From JBDHZK01 sp039811865 (GTDB lineage: Bacteria; Actinomycetota; Actinomycetes; Propionibacteriales; Propionibacteriaceae): 17,281 nt of DNA. The notes under the pieces were generated by a model that saw nothing but the letters and a program-made list of their open reading frames with translations, was not told where the DNA came from and searched no databases. The stretch spans positions 1 to 17,281 of the forward strand of contig JBDHZK010000054.1 of the NCBI GenBank assembly GCA_039811865.1, read 5' to 3'. The position numbers and the translations under genes are program-made. This document shows positions 7,588-14,758 of this stretch, piece by piece. The stretch's first letter is position 1. Each line of letters opens with the position of its first letter.

Positions 7588-7773
7588 ATGGCTAAGACCG
7601 GTTTGAAGGTCAAGCAGGCGCGTAAGCCGAAGTTCGCCGTCCGGGCCTACACCCGGTGCCAAAAGTGCGGTCGCCCGAAGTCGGTCTACCGCAAGTTCGG
7701 CCTGTGCCGGATCTGCCTGCGGGAGATGGCCCACCGCGGCGAACTGCCCGGCGTGACCAAGTCGTCTTGGTGA
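7588..7773 (+). CDS. rpsN: 30S ribosomal protein S14, zinc-binding (type Z)
   Basis: A 61-residue S14 of the short, zinc-containing C+ form (also called rpsZ). Four cysteines form CXXC-X12-CXXC at residues 24, 27, 40 and 43 (RCQKCGRP ... LCRICLRE). It ends MAHRGELPGVTKSSW, the family-typical C-terminus. S14 sits in the 30S head next to S3, S10 and S19. Actinobacteria often encode a second, zinc-free S14 elsewhere under Zur control, but none is in this window. It follows rplE by 8 bp and precedes an unusually long 117-bp gap. Confidence 0.97.
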   Translation: MAKTGLKVKQARKPKFAVRAYTRCQKCGRPKSVYRKFGLCRICLREMAHRGELPGVTKSSW

Positions 7774-7890
7774 CGCGTCCTCACAACTGAACCTCCGGCT
7801 AAGCCGGCACCCGGTCCCGAGCGGGATCGCGAATTGCTACGGGGTAGGTCCCACTGGGAAACCGCCGCGGGAAGGAAGTAACGAAAAGTC
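7774..7890 (+). promoter_or_regulatory. Structured 117-bp spacer ahead of rpsH
   Basis: In a cluster where most gaps are under 25 bp this spacer stands out. It holds a hairpin CCGGC-taa-GCCGG (7795-7807) and a second one, TCCC-gagc-GGGA (7815-7826, where GAGC can also be closed further). A third candidate is TCCC-act-GGGA (7849-7859). The TCCC and GGGA segments of the second and third hairpins are interchangeable, so alternative folds are possible. The AAGGA nearest rpsH (about 7872-7876) lies 14 bp from the ATG. S8 is the spc repressor in E. coli, so a leader role is plausible but is inference. Confidence 0.4.
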
Positions 7891-8295
7891 ATGATGACTG
7901 ATCCGATCGCAGACATGCTCACGCGTCTGCGCAACGCCAACCAGGCGTACCACGACTCGACGACCATGCCGCACAGCAAGATCAAGGCGGGCATCGCCGA
8001 GATCTTGAAGGCGCAGGGTTACATCGCCGACTACGCGGTGGTCGACCCGGCCGAGGGCGAGGTCGGCAAGTCGCTGCAGATCACCCTCAAGTACGGGCAG
8101 AACCGGGAGCGCTCCATCGCGGGCGTGCGCCGCATCTCGAAGCCGGGCCTGCGGGTGTACGCGAAGTCGACGGCGCTGCCCAAGGTCCTCGGCGGCCTGG
8201 GGATTGCCATCATCTCGACCTCCCAGGGCTTGCTCACCGACAAGGAAGCCAAGTCCGCAAGCGTCGGCGGGGAAGTCCTCGCCTACGTCTGGTGA
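7891..8295 (+). CDS. rpsH: 30S ribosomal protein S8
   Basis: A 134-residue protein reading M(M)TDPIADMLTRLRNANQAYHD. Two adjacent ATGs, 7891 and 7894, are equally possible starts. S8 is a primary 16S rRNA binder (helix 21) and in E. coli represses the spc operon by binding rplE mRNA. The C-terminal RNA-binding part is intact: RISKPGLRVYAKSTALPKVLGGLGIAIISTSQGLLTDKEA and GGEVLAYVW. It is preceded by a 117-bp structured spacer rather than tight coupling, and rplF follows after 18 bp. Confidence 0.96.
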   Translation: MMTDPIADMLTRLRNANQAYHDSTTMPHSKIKAGIAEILKAQGYIADYAVVDPAEGEVGKSLQITLKYGQNRERSIAGVRRISKPGLRVYAKSTALPKVLGGLGIAIISTSQGLLTDKEAKSASVGGEVLAYVW

Positions 8296-8313
8296 CGTAA
8301 GGAGCGCGCAGAT

Positions 8314-8853
8314 ATGTCTCGTATTGGAAAGCTTCCGATTCCGGTTCCGCCCGGCGTCGACGTGACCGTAGAAGGTCAGCAGGTGCAGGTGAAGGGTCCG
8401 AAGGGGACGCTGAGCCACACCATCGCCCAGCCGATCGTGGTCGATCGGGTCGATGGCCAGCTACAGGTCAGCCGTCCCGACGATGAGCGCGAAAGCCGCG
8501 CGTTGCACGGCCTCACCCGGACACTGGTCGCCAACATGGTCACCGGAGTGACCGCCGGCTTCGAGAAGAAGCTGGAGATCGTCGGCGTCGGTTACCGCGT
8601 CATCTCCAAGGGCCCCACCCAGTTGGAGTTCGCGCTCGGCTTCAGCCACCCCGTGGTCGTCACCGCGCCCGACGGCATCACGTTCAGCGTCGAGTCGCAG
8701 ACCAAGTTCACGGTCTACGGCGTCGACAAGCAGGCCGTTGGCCAGGTTGCGGCCAACATCCGCAAGCTGCGCAAGCCCGAGCCGTACAAGGGCAAGGGCG
8801 TTCGCTACGCCGGCGAGAAGGTTCGCCGCAAGGTTGGAAAGGCTGGTAAGTGA
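8314..8853 (+). CDS. rplF: 50S ribosomal protein L6
   Basis: A 179-residue protein, normal length, from ATG 8314 with TAAGGAG about 11 bp upstream. L6 has two similar alpha/beta domains and lies near the factor-binding site and sarcin-ricin loop. MSRIGKLPIPVPPGV, VKGPKGTLSHTI and the second-domain segment LEIVGVGYRVISKGPTQLEFALGFSHPV are clear. The signature PEPYKGKGVRYAGEKVRRKVGK closes the protein. The stop shares one base with the rplR ATG. Confidence 0.97.
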   Translation: MSRIGKLPIPVPPGVDVTVEGQQVQVKGPKGTLSHTIAQPIVVDRVDGQLQVSRPDDERESRALHGLTRTLVANMVTGVTAGFEKKLEIVGVGYRVISKGPTQLEFALGFSHPVVVTAPDGITFSVESQTKFTVYGVDKQAVGQVAANIRKLRKPEPYKGKGVRYAGEKVRRKVGKAGK

Positions 8854-9236
8854 TGGCCATCTCGCTCCGCAAGCACAAGGGTCTGGCCGACAAGACGGTC
8901 GCCCGCCTGCGTCGGCAGGACCGCGGCCGCAAGCGCATCTTCGGTGTCGCCGAGCGCCCGCGCCTGGTCGTCACCCGCTCCGCTCGCCACATCGGCGCGC
9001 AGGTCGTGGACGACGTCCGGGGCGTCACGCTCGCTTCGGCGTCCACGATGGAGGCGGACGTCCGGGCCCTGGCCGGTGACAAGTCGGCGAAGGCCAAGGC
9101 GGTCGGTGAGTTGCTGGCCGACCGGGCCAAGAAGGCCGGCATCGAGCAGGTCGTCTTCGACCGGGCCGGCAACAAGTACCACGGGCGGGTCGCGGCGTTG
9201 GCCGACGGCGCGCGCGCGGCCGGGCTCGGGTTCTAG
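8853..9236 (+). CDS. rplR: 50S ribosomal protein L18
   Basis: A 127-residue protein that binds 5S rRNA with L5. ATG 8853 (TGATG with the rplF stop) is chosen over the overlapping GTG 8850; both give the same frame. The N-terminus MAISLRKHKGLADKTVARLRRQ is basic and typical. RPRLVVTRSARHIGAQVVDD, the central helix and the ending FDRAGNKYHGRVAALADGARAAGLGF match the family. rpsE follows after 24 bp. Confidence 0.96.
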   Translation: MAISLRKHKGLADKTVARLRRQDRGRKRIFGVAERPRLVVTRSARHIGAQVVDDVRGVTLASASTMEADVRALAGDKSAKAKAVGELLADRAKKAGIEQVVFDRAGNKYHGRVAALADGARAAGLGF

Positions 9237-9260
9237 TCCACGACGGAAGGAAACAAAGCG

Positions 9261-9869
9261 ATGAACACCAACCAGGGTCGCCGGGGTCCCGGCGCCGGGG
9301 GTGAGCGGGGTCGCGGCCGGGACGACCGTCGTGGGCCGGGCGCTGCCGCCGAGAAAGAGAAGAGCCAGTACCTGGAGCGCGTCGTGGCGATCAACCGCGT
9401 CGCGAAGGTCGTCCAGGGCGGACGCCGGTTCAGCTTCACCGCGCTGGTCGTCGTCGGTGACGGCGACGGCACCGTGGGCGTCGGCTACGGCAAGGCCAAG
9501 GAGGTGCCCGCGGCGATCGCCAAGGGCGTCGAGGAGGCCAAGAAGCACTTCTTCCGCGTGCCGCGCATCCAGGGCACCATCCCGCACCCCGTGCAGGGCG
9601 AAAAGGCGGCCGGCGTGGTCATGCTGCGCCCGGCGTCCCCGGGCACCGGCGTCATCGCCGGCGGCTCGGCTCGCGCCGTGCTGGAGTGTGCGGGCGTGAA
9701 GGACGTCTTGGCCAAGTCGCTGGGCTCGTCCAATGCGATCAACGTCGTGCACGCGACGGTGGCCGCGCTCCAGGGGCTCGAGCAGCCGGAGGCGGTCGCT
9801 CGCCGGCGTGGGCTGTCCGTCGAGGACGTCACCCCGGCCGCGCTGCTCAAGGCGCGCAAGGAGGGCTGA
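9261..9869 (+). CDS. rpsE: 30S ribosomal protein S5
   Basis: A 202-residue protein from ATG 9261 with GGAAGGAAA upstream. S5 affects decoding fidelity and lines the mRNA entry with S3 and S4. After a Gly/Arg/Asp-rich N-terminal extension of about 32 residues, the S5 dsRBD-like domain begins at LERVVAINRVAKVVQGGRRF. VGYGKAKEVPAAIAKGVEEA, the RIQGTIPHPVQGE loop and the C-terminal domain GSARAVLECAGVKDVLAKSLGSSNAINVVHAT are intact. The loop GGRR around residue 50 is the region where spectinomycin resistance mutations map in E. coli; nothing unusual is seen there. rpmD follows after 3 bp. Confidence 0.97.
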   Translation: MNTNQGRRGPGAGGERGRGRDDRRGPGAAAEKEKSQYLERVVAINRVAKVVQGGRRFSFTALVVVGDGDGTVGVGYGKAKEVPAAIAKGVEEAKKHFFRVPRIQGTIPHPVQGEKAAGVVMLRPASPGTGVIAGGSARAVLECAGVKDVLAKSLGSSNAINVVHATVAALQGLEQPEAVARRRGLSVEDVTPAALLKARKEG

Positions 9870-9872
9870 GCG

Positions 9873-10055
9873 ATGGCGAAGCTGAGGATCACGCAGATCA
9901 AGTCCGGGATTTCCGGCAAGCAGAATCACCGCGACACCCTGCGTTCGCTGGGTTTGAAGCGGATCGGTGACGTGGTGGAGAAGGACGACCGGCCCGAGTT
10001 TCGCGGGATGGTCAACACCGTGACCCACCTGGTCACCTGTGAGGAGGTCGACTGA
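9873..10055 (+). CDS. rpmD: 50S ribosomal protein L30
   Basis: A 60-residue protein, standard length, from ATG 9873 with AAGGAGG about 11 bp upstream inside the rpsE end. The sequence AKLRITQIKSGISGKQNHRDTLRSLGLKRIGDVVEKDDRPEFRGMVNTVTHLV is a complete L30. It is not universal in bacteria but is standard in actinobacteria. Its last codons contain the GAGGAGG (10041-10047) that serves as ribosome binding site for rplO, one base past the stop. Confidence 0.96.
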   Translation: MAKLRITQIKSGISGKQNHRDTLRSLGLKRIGDVVEKDDRPEFRGMVNTVTHLVTCEEVD

Positions 10056-10056
10056 C

Positions 10057-10497
10057 ATGGCGCTGAAGGTTCACCACCTGCGCCCGGCGCCGGGCGCCAA
10101 GACCGCCAAGACCCGCGTGGGTCGCGGTGAGGGTTCGAAGGGCAAGACCGCGGGCCGAGGCACCAAGGGCACCGGCGCGCGCAAGAACACCCCGGAGAAC
10201 TTCGAGGGCGGGCAGATGCCGCTGCACATGCGGCTGCCCAAGCTTCGCGGGTTCGCCAACCCGTTCCGGGTGGAGTACGCCGCGGTCAACTTGTCCAAGC
10301 TGGCCGAGTTGTACCCCTCGGGTGGGGACGTCACCCCGGCCGACCTGGTCGCCAAGGGTGCCGTCCGCAAGAACACCCTGGTGAAGGTGCTCGGCGGCGG
10401 CGAGCTCAGCGTGAAGCTGAACGTCACCGCGAACGCGTTCTCCGCCTCGGCGCAGGCGAAGATCGAGGCCGCCGGCGGTTCGGTCAACAAGGCCTGA
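10057..10497 (+). CDS. rplO: 50S ribosomal protein L15
   Basis: A 146-residue protein from ATG 10057, placed by GAGGAGG at 10041-10047 (9-bp spacing). The frame is open from GTG 10039, but that start would lie before the ribosome binding site. L15 is a late 50S assembly protein with an extended Gly/Arg-rich N-terminus. KVHHLRPAPGAKTAKTRVGRGEGSKGKTAGRGTKG, GGQMPLHMRLPKLRGF and the C-terminal NVTANAFSASAQAKIEAAGG are typical. It is the last gene before a strong terminator hairpin, so it ends the S10-spc transcription unit here. Confidence 0.96.
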   Translation: MALKVHHLRPAPGAKTAKTRVGRGEGSKGKTAGRGTKGTGARKNTPENFEGGQMPLHMRLPKLRGFANPFRVEYAAVNLSKLAELYPSGGDVTPADLVAKGAVRKNTLVKVLGGGELSVKLNVTANAFSASAQAKIEAAGGSVNKA

Positions 10498-10514
10498 GCC
10501 GGCTGGCAGTTACT

Positions 10515-10554
10515 GACGACGGCGGGACACCCCTTGAGGGGTCCCGCCGTCGTC
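10515..10554 (+). terminator. Strong hairpin terminator after rplO
   Basis: The 5' arm 10515-10527 (GACGACGGCGGGA) pairs with 10542-10554 over 13 bp. After a 2-nt bulge (10528-10529), CCCC 10530-10533 pairs with GGGG 10538-10541, leaving a TTGA tetraloop. It begins 17 bp after the rplO stop. There is no U-tract, as is common for GC-rich actinobacterial terminators. It would separate ribosomal-protein transcription from secY. Confidence 0.85.
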
Positions 10555-10878
10555 GTGCGTCCTGGGTCGCTCGAGATCTGGTCGTCTCGGGAAGCGAAGG
10601 CGCCACTTGTTCCTCGCGGCCGAAGGGCCGCGTCGTCCCGCGTCCTTTTCGGGCGCCGAGCTGGGACGCGCTGACATGCGTCGGCCATCGACGCGTTGCG
10701 GCCGTCAAGGTTGGCTTGTGGGAAACGAACGCCGGTCCCCCGTACAGTCCCAGGATTCCGGCGCAGGGGGAGTGAGTTGGTAGAGTTCAGCAGGTTGCCC
10801 GTGGACTAGCTGCTCCGGGCGCGCCCCGCGGCCACCGCGTCGCAGCACTGATGTTCTAACAGGGAGAGCGATCCCGCG
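10555..10878 (+). other. Structured intergenic region upstream of secY
   Basis: No credible gene is present on either strand. The region contains a perfect 7-bp hairpin with a GAAG tetraloop, CGCGGCC (10615-10621) and GGCCGCG (10626-10632), followed within 15 bp by a TTTT run. A second 7-bp pairing, CGCGTCC (10639-10645) with GGACGCG (10664-10670), encloses 18 nt. Beyond these are weak promoter-like sequences. The secY ribosome binding site, AGGGAGAG, lies at 10861-10868, rather far (about 12 bp from GGAG) from the ATG. Confidence 0.6.
10720..10786 (+). promoter_or_regulatory. Possible promoter zone for secY-adk-map
   Basis: Two -10-like hexamers fitting TANNNT are seen: TACAGT at 10743-10748 and TAGAGT at 10781-10786. 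Neither has a good TTGACA at 16-18 bp. GGGAAAC at 10720-10726 resembles the -35 of ECF sigma promoters, but its spacing to CGTA (10741) is shorter than usual. A promoter is expected here because of the preceding terminator; the exact site is unresolved. Confidence 0.25.
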
Positions 10879-12186
10879 ATGCTTTCGGCCTTCGCCAACG
10901 CGTTCCGCACGCCGGATCTGCGCAAGAAGATCTGGTTCACGCTGTTCATCTTGGCGGTGTTCCGGCTGGGGTCGTCGATCCCGACGCCGAACGTCAACAT
11001 GCAGCAGGTCCAGGTGTGTTCGGCCCAAGCCTCCACGGGCGAGCAGGCCGGCCTGTACTCGATGATCAACCTGCTCTCAGGCGGGGCGCTGCTCCACCTG
11101 ACGATCTTCGCGCTGGGGATCATGCCCTACATCACCGCGAGCATCATCCTGCAGTTGTTGACCGTCGTCATCCCGCGCCTGGAGACCCTCAAGAAGGAGG
11201 GCGCGGCCGGTACCGCCAAGATCACCCAGTACACGCGCTACCTGACGCTCGTGTTGGCGGTGTTGAACGCCACCGCGTTCGTCACGTTGGCCGTGAACGA
11301 CCAGTTGTTCCGCGGCTGCACCGGGATCGTCTACAACAAGGACATCTTCAGCGTCATCGTGATGGTGCTGACCATGACGGCCGGCACCGGAATCATCATG
11401 TGGCTGGGCGAGTTGATCACCGACCGCGGCGTCGGCAACGGCATGTCGGTGATGATCTTCACCCAGATCGCGGCGCAGTTCCCGGCCCAGCTGTGGGGGA
11501 TCAAGGAGTCCCGCCCGGGCTCGCAGGGCTGGCTGGTGTTCGGCATCGTCCTCGCGGTCGGCCTGCTGGTGATGGCCGGAGTGATCTACATCGAGCAGGC
11601 GCAGCGGCGGATTCCCGTCCAGTACGCCAAGCGGATGGTGGGGCGGCGGATGTTCGGCGGCTCGACCACCTATATCCCGCTGAAGGTGAACCAGTCCGGC
11701 GTCATCCCGGTCATCTTCGCCTCGTCGATGCTCTACCTGCCGGTGCTGTACTCGCAGTTCCAGCCCGACAACCCCGTTTCGGCCTGGATCGCCGGCAACC
11801 TGGTCACCGGCGACCACTTCTGGTACAACCTGATCTTCTTCTTCCTGATCATCTTCTTCGCCTACTTCTACGTCGCGATCACCTTCGACCCGGTCGAGAT
11901 CGCCGACAACATGAAGAAGTACGGCGGCTTCATCCCCGGGATCCGGGCCGGACGGGCGACGCAGGAGCACCTGGCGTTCGTGATCTCCCGCCTGACCGCG
12001 CCGGGTTCGCTCTACCTGGCCGTGATCTCGATGATTCCGGCCGTTGCGTTCGCGTTCCTCGGGACGTCCGGTAAGTTCCCCTTCGGCGGCACTTCGATCC
12101 TGATCATGGTGGGCGTTGGCCTGGACACGGTCAAGCAGATCGAAAGCCAGCTGCAGCAGCGCAACTACGAAGGGTTCCTCAAGTGA
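10879..12186 (+). CDS. secY: Protein translocase channel subunit SecY
   Basis: A 435-residue polytopic membrane protein, the pore of the Sec translocon. About ten hydrophobic segments can be read, the first at about residues 18-36. The plug/TM2 region is SMINLLSGGALLHLTIFALGIMPYITASII (61-90). The conserved cytoplasmic loop QAQRRIPVQYAKR lies at 240-252, KVNQSGVIPVIFAS at 269-282, and the C5 loop TFDPVEIADNMKKYGGFIPGIR at 335-356, which contacts SecA and ribosomes. The C-terminus is LQQRNYEGFLK. Nothing suggests an accessory SecY2. It overlaps adk by 4 bp. Confidence 0.97.
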   Translation: MLSAFANAFRTPDLRKKIWFTLFILAVFRLGSSIPTPNVNMQQVQVCSAQASTGEQAGLYSMINLLSGGALLHLTIFALGIMPYITASIILQLLTVVIPRLETLKKEGAAGTAKITQYTRYLTLVLAVLNATAFVTLAVNDQLFRGCTGIVYNKDIFSVIVMVLTMTAGTGIIMWLGELITDRGVGNGMSVMIFTQIAAQFPAQLWGIKESRPGSQGWLVFGIVLAVGLLVMAGVIYIEQAQRRIPVQYAKRMVGRRMFGGSTTYIPLKVNQSGVIPVIFASSMLYLPVLYSQFQPDNPVSAWIAGNLVTGDHFWYNLIFFFLIIFFAYFYVAITFDPVEIADNMKKYGGFIPGIRAGRATQEHLAFVISRLTAPGSLYLAVISMIPAVAFAFLGTSGKFPFGGTSILIMVGVGLDTVKQIESQLQQRNYEGFLK

Positions 12187-12761
12187 GACTCCTGATCATG
12201 GGCGCCCCCGGCGCCGGCAAGGGCACCCAGGCCAAGGGCATCGCCGCCCACTATGGGGTCCCCGCCATCTCCACCGGGGACATCTTCCGCAGCAACGTGG
12301 CCAACCAGACCGAACTCGGCCTGCTGGTGAAGCGGATCATGGCCGAGGGCGGGTACGTCCCCGACGAGGTCACCGTGCAGATCGTCGCCGATCGGCTCGA
12401 AGAGCCGGACGCAGCCGGTGGCTTCTTGCTGGACGGCTTCCCGCGCACGGTCGGACAGGTCGGCGCGCTCGACCAGATCCTCGCCAAGGACGGCCGGGCG
12501 ATCGACGCGGTCGTCTCCTTGGTCGCCGACGTCGACCAGCTCGTGGGCCGGCTGCTCAAGCGCGCCGAGATCGAGGGTCGCGCCGATGACAACGAGGAGA
12601 CCATCCGGCGGCGCATGGAGGTCTACGAGGCCGAGACCGAGCCGCTGCTGGCCGTCTACCGCGACCGCGGCGCGCTCGTCGAGGTGGACGGCATGGGCGA
12701 CGTGAACGAGGTCGCGCAGCGCATCACCGCCGCTTTGGACGCGAAGGTTGCCAAGGGCTGA
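12183..12761 (+). CDS. adk: Adenylate kinase, short-LID form
   Basis: A 192-residue enzyme (ATP + AMP = 2 ADP) starting at GTG 12183 inside the secY stop. The P-loop GAPGAGKGT is at residues 7-15, the AMP-site ISTGDIFR at 29-36 and DGFPRT at 84-89. The LID is replaced by a short loop (about RAEIEGRADDNEETIRRR, 127-144). There are no zinc cysteines and no 27-residue LID insert as in E. coli (214 aa). Short forms are usual in actinobacteria. The secY-adk-map order is classical. The stop shares one base with the map ATG. Confidence 0.97.
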   Translation: MRLLIMGAPGAGKGTQAKGIAAHYGVPAISTGDIFRSNVANQTELGLLVKRIMAEGGYVPDEVTVQIVADRLEEPDAAGGFLLDGFPRTVGQVGALDQILAKDGRAIDAVVSLVADVDQLVGRLLKRAEIEGRADDNEETIRRRMEVYEAETEPLLAVYRDRGALVEVDGMGDVNEVAQRITAALDAKVAKG

Positions 12762-13597
12762 TGCCCCGCGGGATTGAGCTGAAGCGCCCCAGCCAGCTGG
12801 CGGCCATGCGCCGATCCGGGCTGGTGGTGGCGCGGACGCTCGACCGAGTGCGTTCGGCCGCTGCGCCCGGCGTCACCACCGGGCAACTGGACGAGGTGGC
12901 GCGGTCGTGCCTCGCCGAGGCCGGCGCGGGTTCGTCCTTTCTGGGCTACGGCGTCGCGTACGGGGTGCCCGCGTACCCGGCCGTGACGTGCATCTCGGTG
13001 AACGACGAGGTGGTGCACGGCATCCCCGGTGATCGGGTGTTGGCGGCCGGAGACCTGGTCAGTGTCGACTTCGGCGCGTACCTGGCCGGCTGGCACGGCG
13101 ACTCGGCGGTGACCTTCGGCGTGGGCGAGCTCTCGCCCGAGGCGGCGGTGCTCAGCGAGGTCACCCGCGAAGCGATGTGGCAGGGGATCGCGGCGGCCCG
13201 TTACGGGGGGCACATCGGCGACATCTCGGCAGCCGTCGAGGCGGCCGTGCGCTCGGCCGGCGGCTTCGGCATCGTCGCCGAGTACACCGGTCACGGTATT
13301 GGCACCGCCATGCACCAGGCCCCGGACGTCCCCAATGTGCGCCACGGCGGCCGCGGAGCGCGGCTGGCGGACGGCATCTGCCTAGCCATCGAACCCATGG
13401 TCACCGCCGGAAGCGCCGATACCCGCACTTTGGCCGACGAGTGGACGGTCGTGACCCGCGACGGCGGCTGGGCCGCCCACTGGGAGCACACCGTGGCCAT
13501 CACCAAGGCCGGCCTGTTCGTGCTGACCGCCGAGGACGGCGGCGAAGCCGAGCTGACCGCGCGCGGGGCCAAGTTCGCGCCGCTGTCCGGCCGCTAG
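12761..13597 (+). CDS. map: Methionine aminopeptidase, type I
   Basis: A 278-residue metalloprotease that removes initiator Met from nascent chains. The five metal ligands of the pita-bread fold are present: D103 (SVDFGA), D114 (WHGDSAVTF), H178 (TGHGIG), E211 (AIEPMV) and E242 (HWEHTVAI). H86 in NDEVVHGIP corresponds to E. coli His79. There is no N-terminal zinc-finger or SH3-binding extension. The frame continues from adk by a TGATG junction. The C-terminus TARGAKFAPLSGR runs into a terminator hairpin. infA, which commonly follows map in actinobacteria, is not there. Confidence 0.96.
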   Translation: MPRGIELKRPSQLAAMRRSGLVVARTLDRVRSAAAPGVTTGQLDEVARSCLAEAGAGSSFLGYGVAYGVPAYPAVTCISVNDEVVHGIPGDRVLAAGDLVSVDFGAYLAGWHGDSAVTFGVGELSPEAAVLSEVTREAMWQGIAAARYGGHIGDISAAVEAAVRSAGGFGIVAEYTGHGIGTAMHQAPDVPNVRHGGRGARLADGICLAIEPMVTAGSADTRTLADEWTVVTRDGGWAAHWEHTVAITKAGLFVLTAEDGGEAELTARGAKFAPLSGR

Positions 13598-13620
13598 GCC
13601 CGCAGCCGGCCTCAGCGGCC
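13589..13620. terminator. Hairpin terminator shared by convergent map and GNAT genes
   Basis: GGCCGCT (13589-13595) pairs with AGCGGCC (13614-13620), and AGGCC (13596-13600) continues the stem with GGCCT (13608-13612). One base is bulged (13613) and the loop is CGCAGCC. The hairpin includes the last codons and the stop of map and ends one base before the GNAT stop. Only 24 bp separate the two stop codons, so it probably works in both directions. It lacks a U-tract on either side. Confidence 0.65.
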
Positions 13621-13621
13621 G

Positions 13622-14758
13622 CTAGAGGTCGAGCTCCCAGGTAGCGCCGGTGCTGACCCGCTCGAAGCCCAATTGCTCGTTGACCGCCAGCATCCAGCGG
13701 TTCTCGCCGGCGTTCCAGGTGTGGACGACCTCGGCCGACGGGCGGGCCTGGGCCAGCCGCTGCAGGTTGGCCGCCTTGACCCACAGGCCCAGCCGATGGC
13801 CGCGATGGGCCGCGACCACCAACGTGTCCTCCTGGTACACCCGCTCTGGATGGTCGTCGGGGGAGACGAGCTGGGTGTAGGCGACCAGCTCACCGGAGTC
13901 GAGGTGCTGCGCCGCCATCGTGAACACCTCTCGGCGGGTGGTCATCCCCTGGTCGTGGACGGCGACCCGCTCGGCGTCCCAGATCTCCTTGGCGAAACTC
14001 GTCTCGCCAAGGGGGACGTCCGTGCTCATGTGCACCCGCAGCCGCGCCATCGCCGGCCGCCATCGCGGAGGAGTCACCCCCGTCCACCCAACGAGCCGAT
14101 AGCCGGGAAGGGCCTTGGCCTCCGCCTGTGCCAGCCAAGCCGCGATCGCATCCGCAGGTAGGGGCAGGGTCAATGCGGAGTGGCGCTCGCCCTGCTTGAG
14201 GACGAACCCGCGCTGCAGCGCGAAGCGGACCTCCGGATCGGAGGCGCTCAACTCGCCGATCCCGGTGGGCACGGCCAGGCCCGTCCCCGGGGCCGCTTCC
14301 AGGCGATGACTCGACCAGGTCTGCAGCACGCGGCGCTCGTCCGCGCGGGCGGCGCGGACGACCTCGCTGAGCAGCGCGGTCCCGATGCCCTGGCCCCGGA
14401 CGTCCGGGCGCACCGACAGGTCCATCATGGCCAGGTGGAGGTTGTCCAGCCTCGGAAGAAAAGCCCAGGCGACGCCCAAGGCTTCGCCAGGCGCGCTCCC
14501 GGTCGCCGACACCTGCGCAAGTCCGAGCGGCCCGAGCGGCGCCTCCGGAGCGGGAGGGTCCGCCAGCGCGACGAGCCAGTGCTTTTTGGTTTGGCTTTGG
14601 TCGAAGTAGCGACGGACGAGGAACTCGGCGGGGTCACTGAGGTCATAACCGGTTGCCTGAACGCTCACCGCGCTCTCGACCGCGCAGGCGCTGCGCGCCA
14701 GCGGCGACGGAGCGGCTTCCGGGGCGGCGACGACGAACTGGGCGATATGGAACTGCAC
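13622..14758 (-). CDS. Tandem-domain GNAT family N-acetyltransferase
   Basis: A 378-residue protein if started at GTG 14758 (MQFHIAQFVVAAPEAA). The first GNAT domain carries the acetyl-CoA motif A in LSVRPDVRGQGIGTALLSEVV, with the pyrophosphate loop RGQGIG at residues 121-126. A second, more diverged repeat has VVAAHRGHRLGLWVKAANL (314-332) with RGHRLG at 319-324, followed by HTWNAGENRWMLAVNEQLGF, a typical motif B region. Two-domain GNATs of this kind are widespread in actinobacteria; substrates are mostly unknown. The open frame extends to 14989, but the extra sequence looks non-coding. No good ribosome binding site is seen at 14758, so the start is uncertain. It is convergent with map and divergent from the SRPBCC gene. 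Confidence 0.85.
   Translation of the reverse strand: MQFHIAQFVVAAPEAAPSPLARSACAVESAVSVQATGYDLSDPAEFLVRRYFDQSQTKKHWLVALADPPAPEAPLGPLGLAQVSATGSAPGEALGVAWAFLPRLDNLHLAMMDLSVRPDVRGQGIGTALLSEVVRAARADERRVLQTWSSHRLEAAPGTGLAVPTGIGELSASDPEVRFALQRGFVLKQGERHSALTLPLPADAIAAWLAQAEAKALPGYRLVGWTGVTPPRWRPAMARLRVHMSTDVPLGETSFAKEIWDAERVAVHDQGMTTRREVFTMAAQHLDSGELVAYTQLVSPDDHPERVYQEDTLVVAAHRGHRLGLWVKAANLQRLAQARPSAEVVHTWNAGENRWMLAVNEQLGFERVSTGATWELDL

Noticed and set aside
8805..10058. 417-codon minus-strand open frame across rplF-rpmD
   Set aside because: Antisense shadow of five well-recognised ribosomal protein genes; composition (Arg/Gly/Ala/Leu/His/Asp) is typical of reverse frames in high-GC coding DNA.
11077..11970. 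297-codon minus-strand open frame opposite secY
   Set aside because: Same reverse-complement artefact: charged low-complexity peptide opposite membrane-segment codons.
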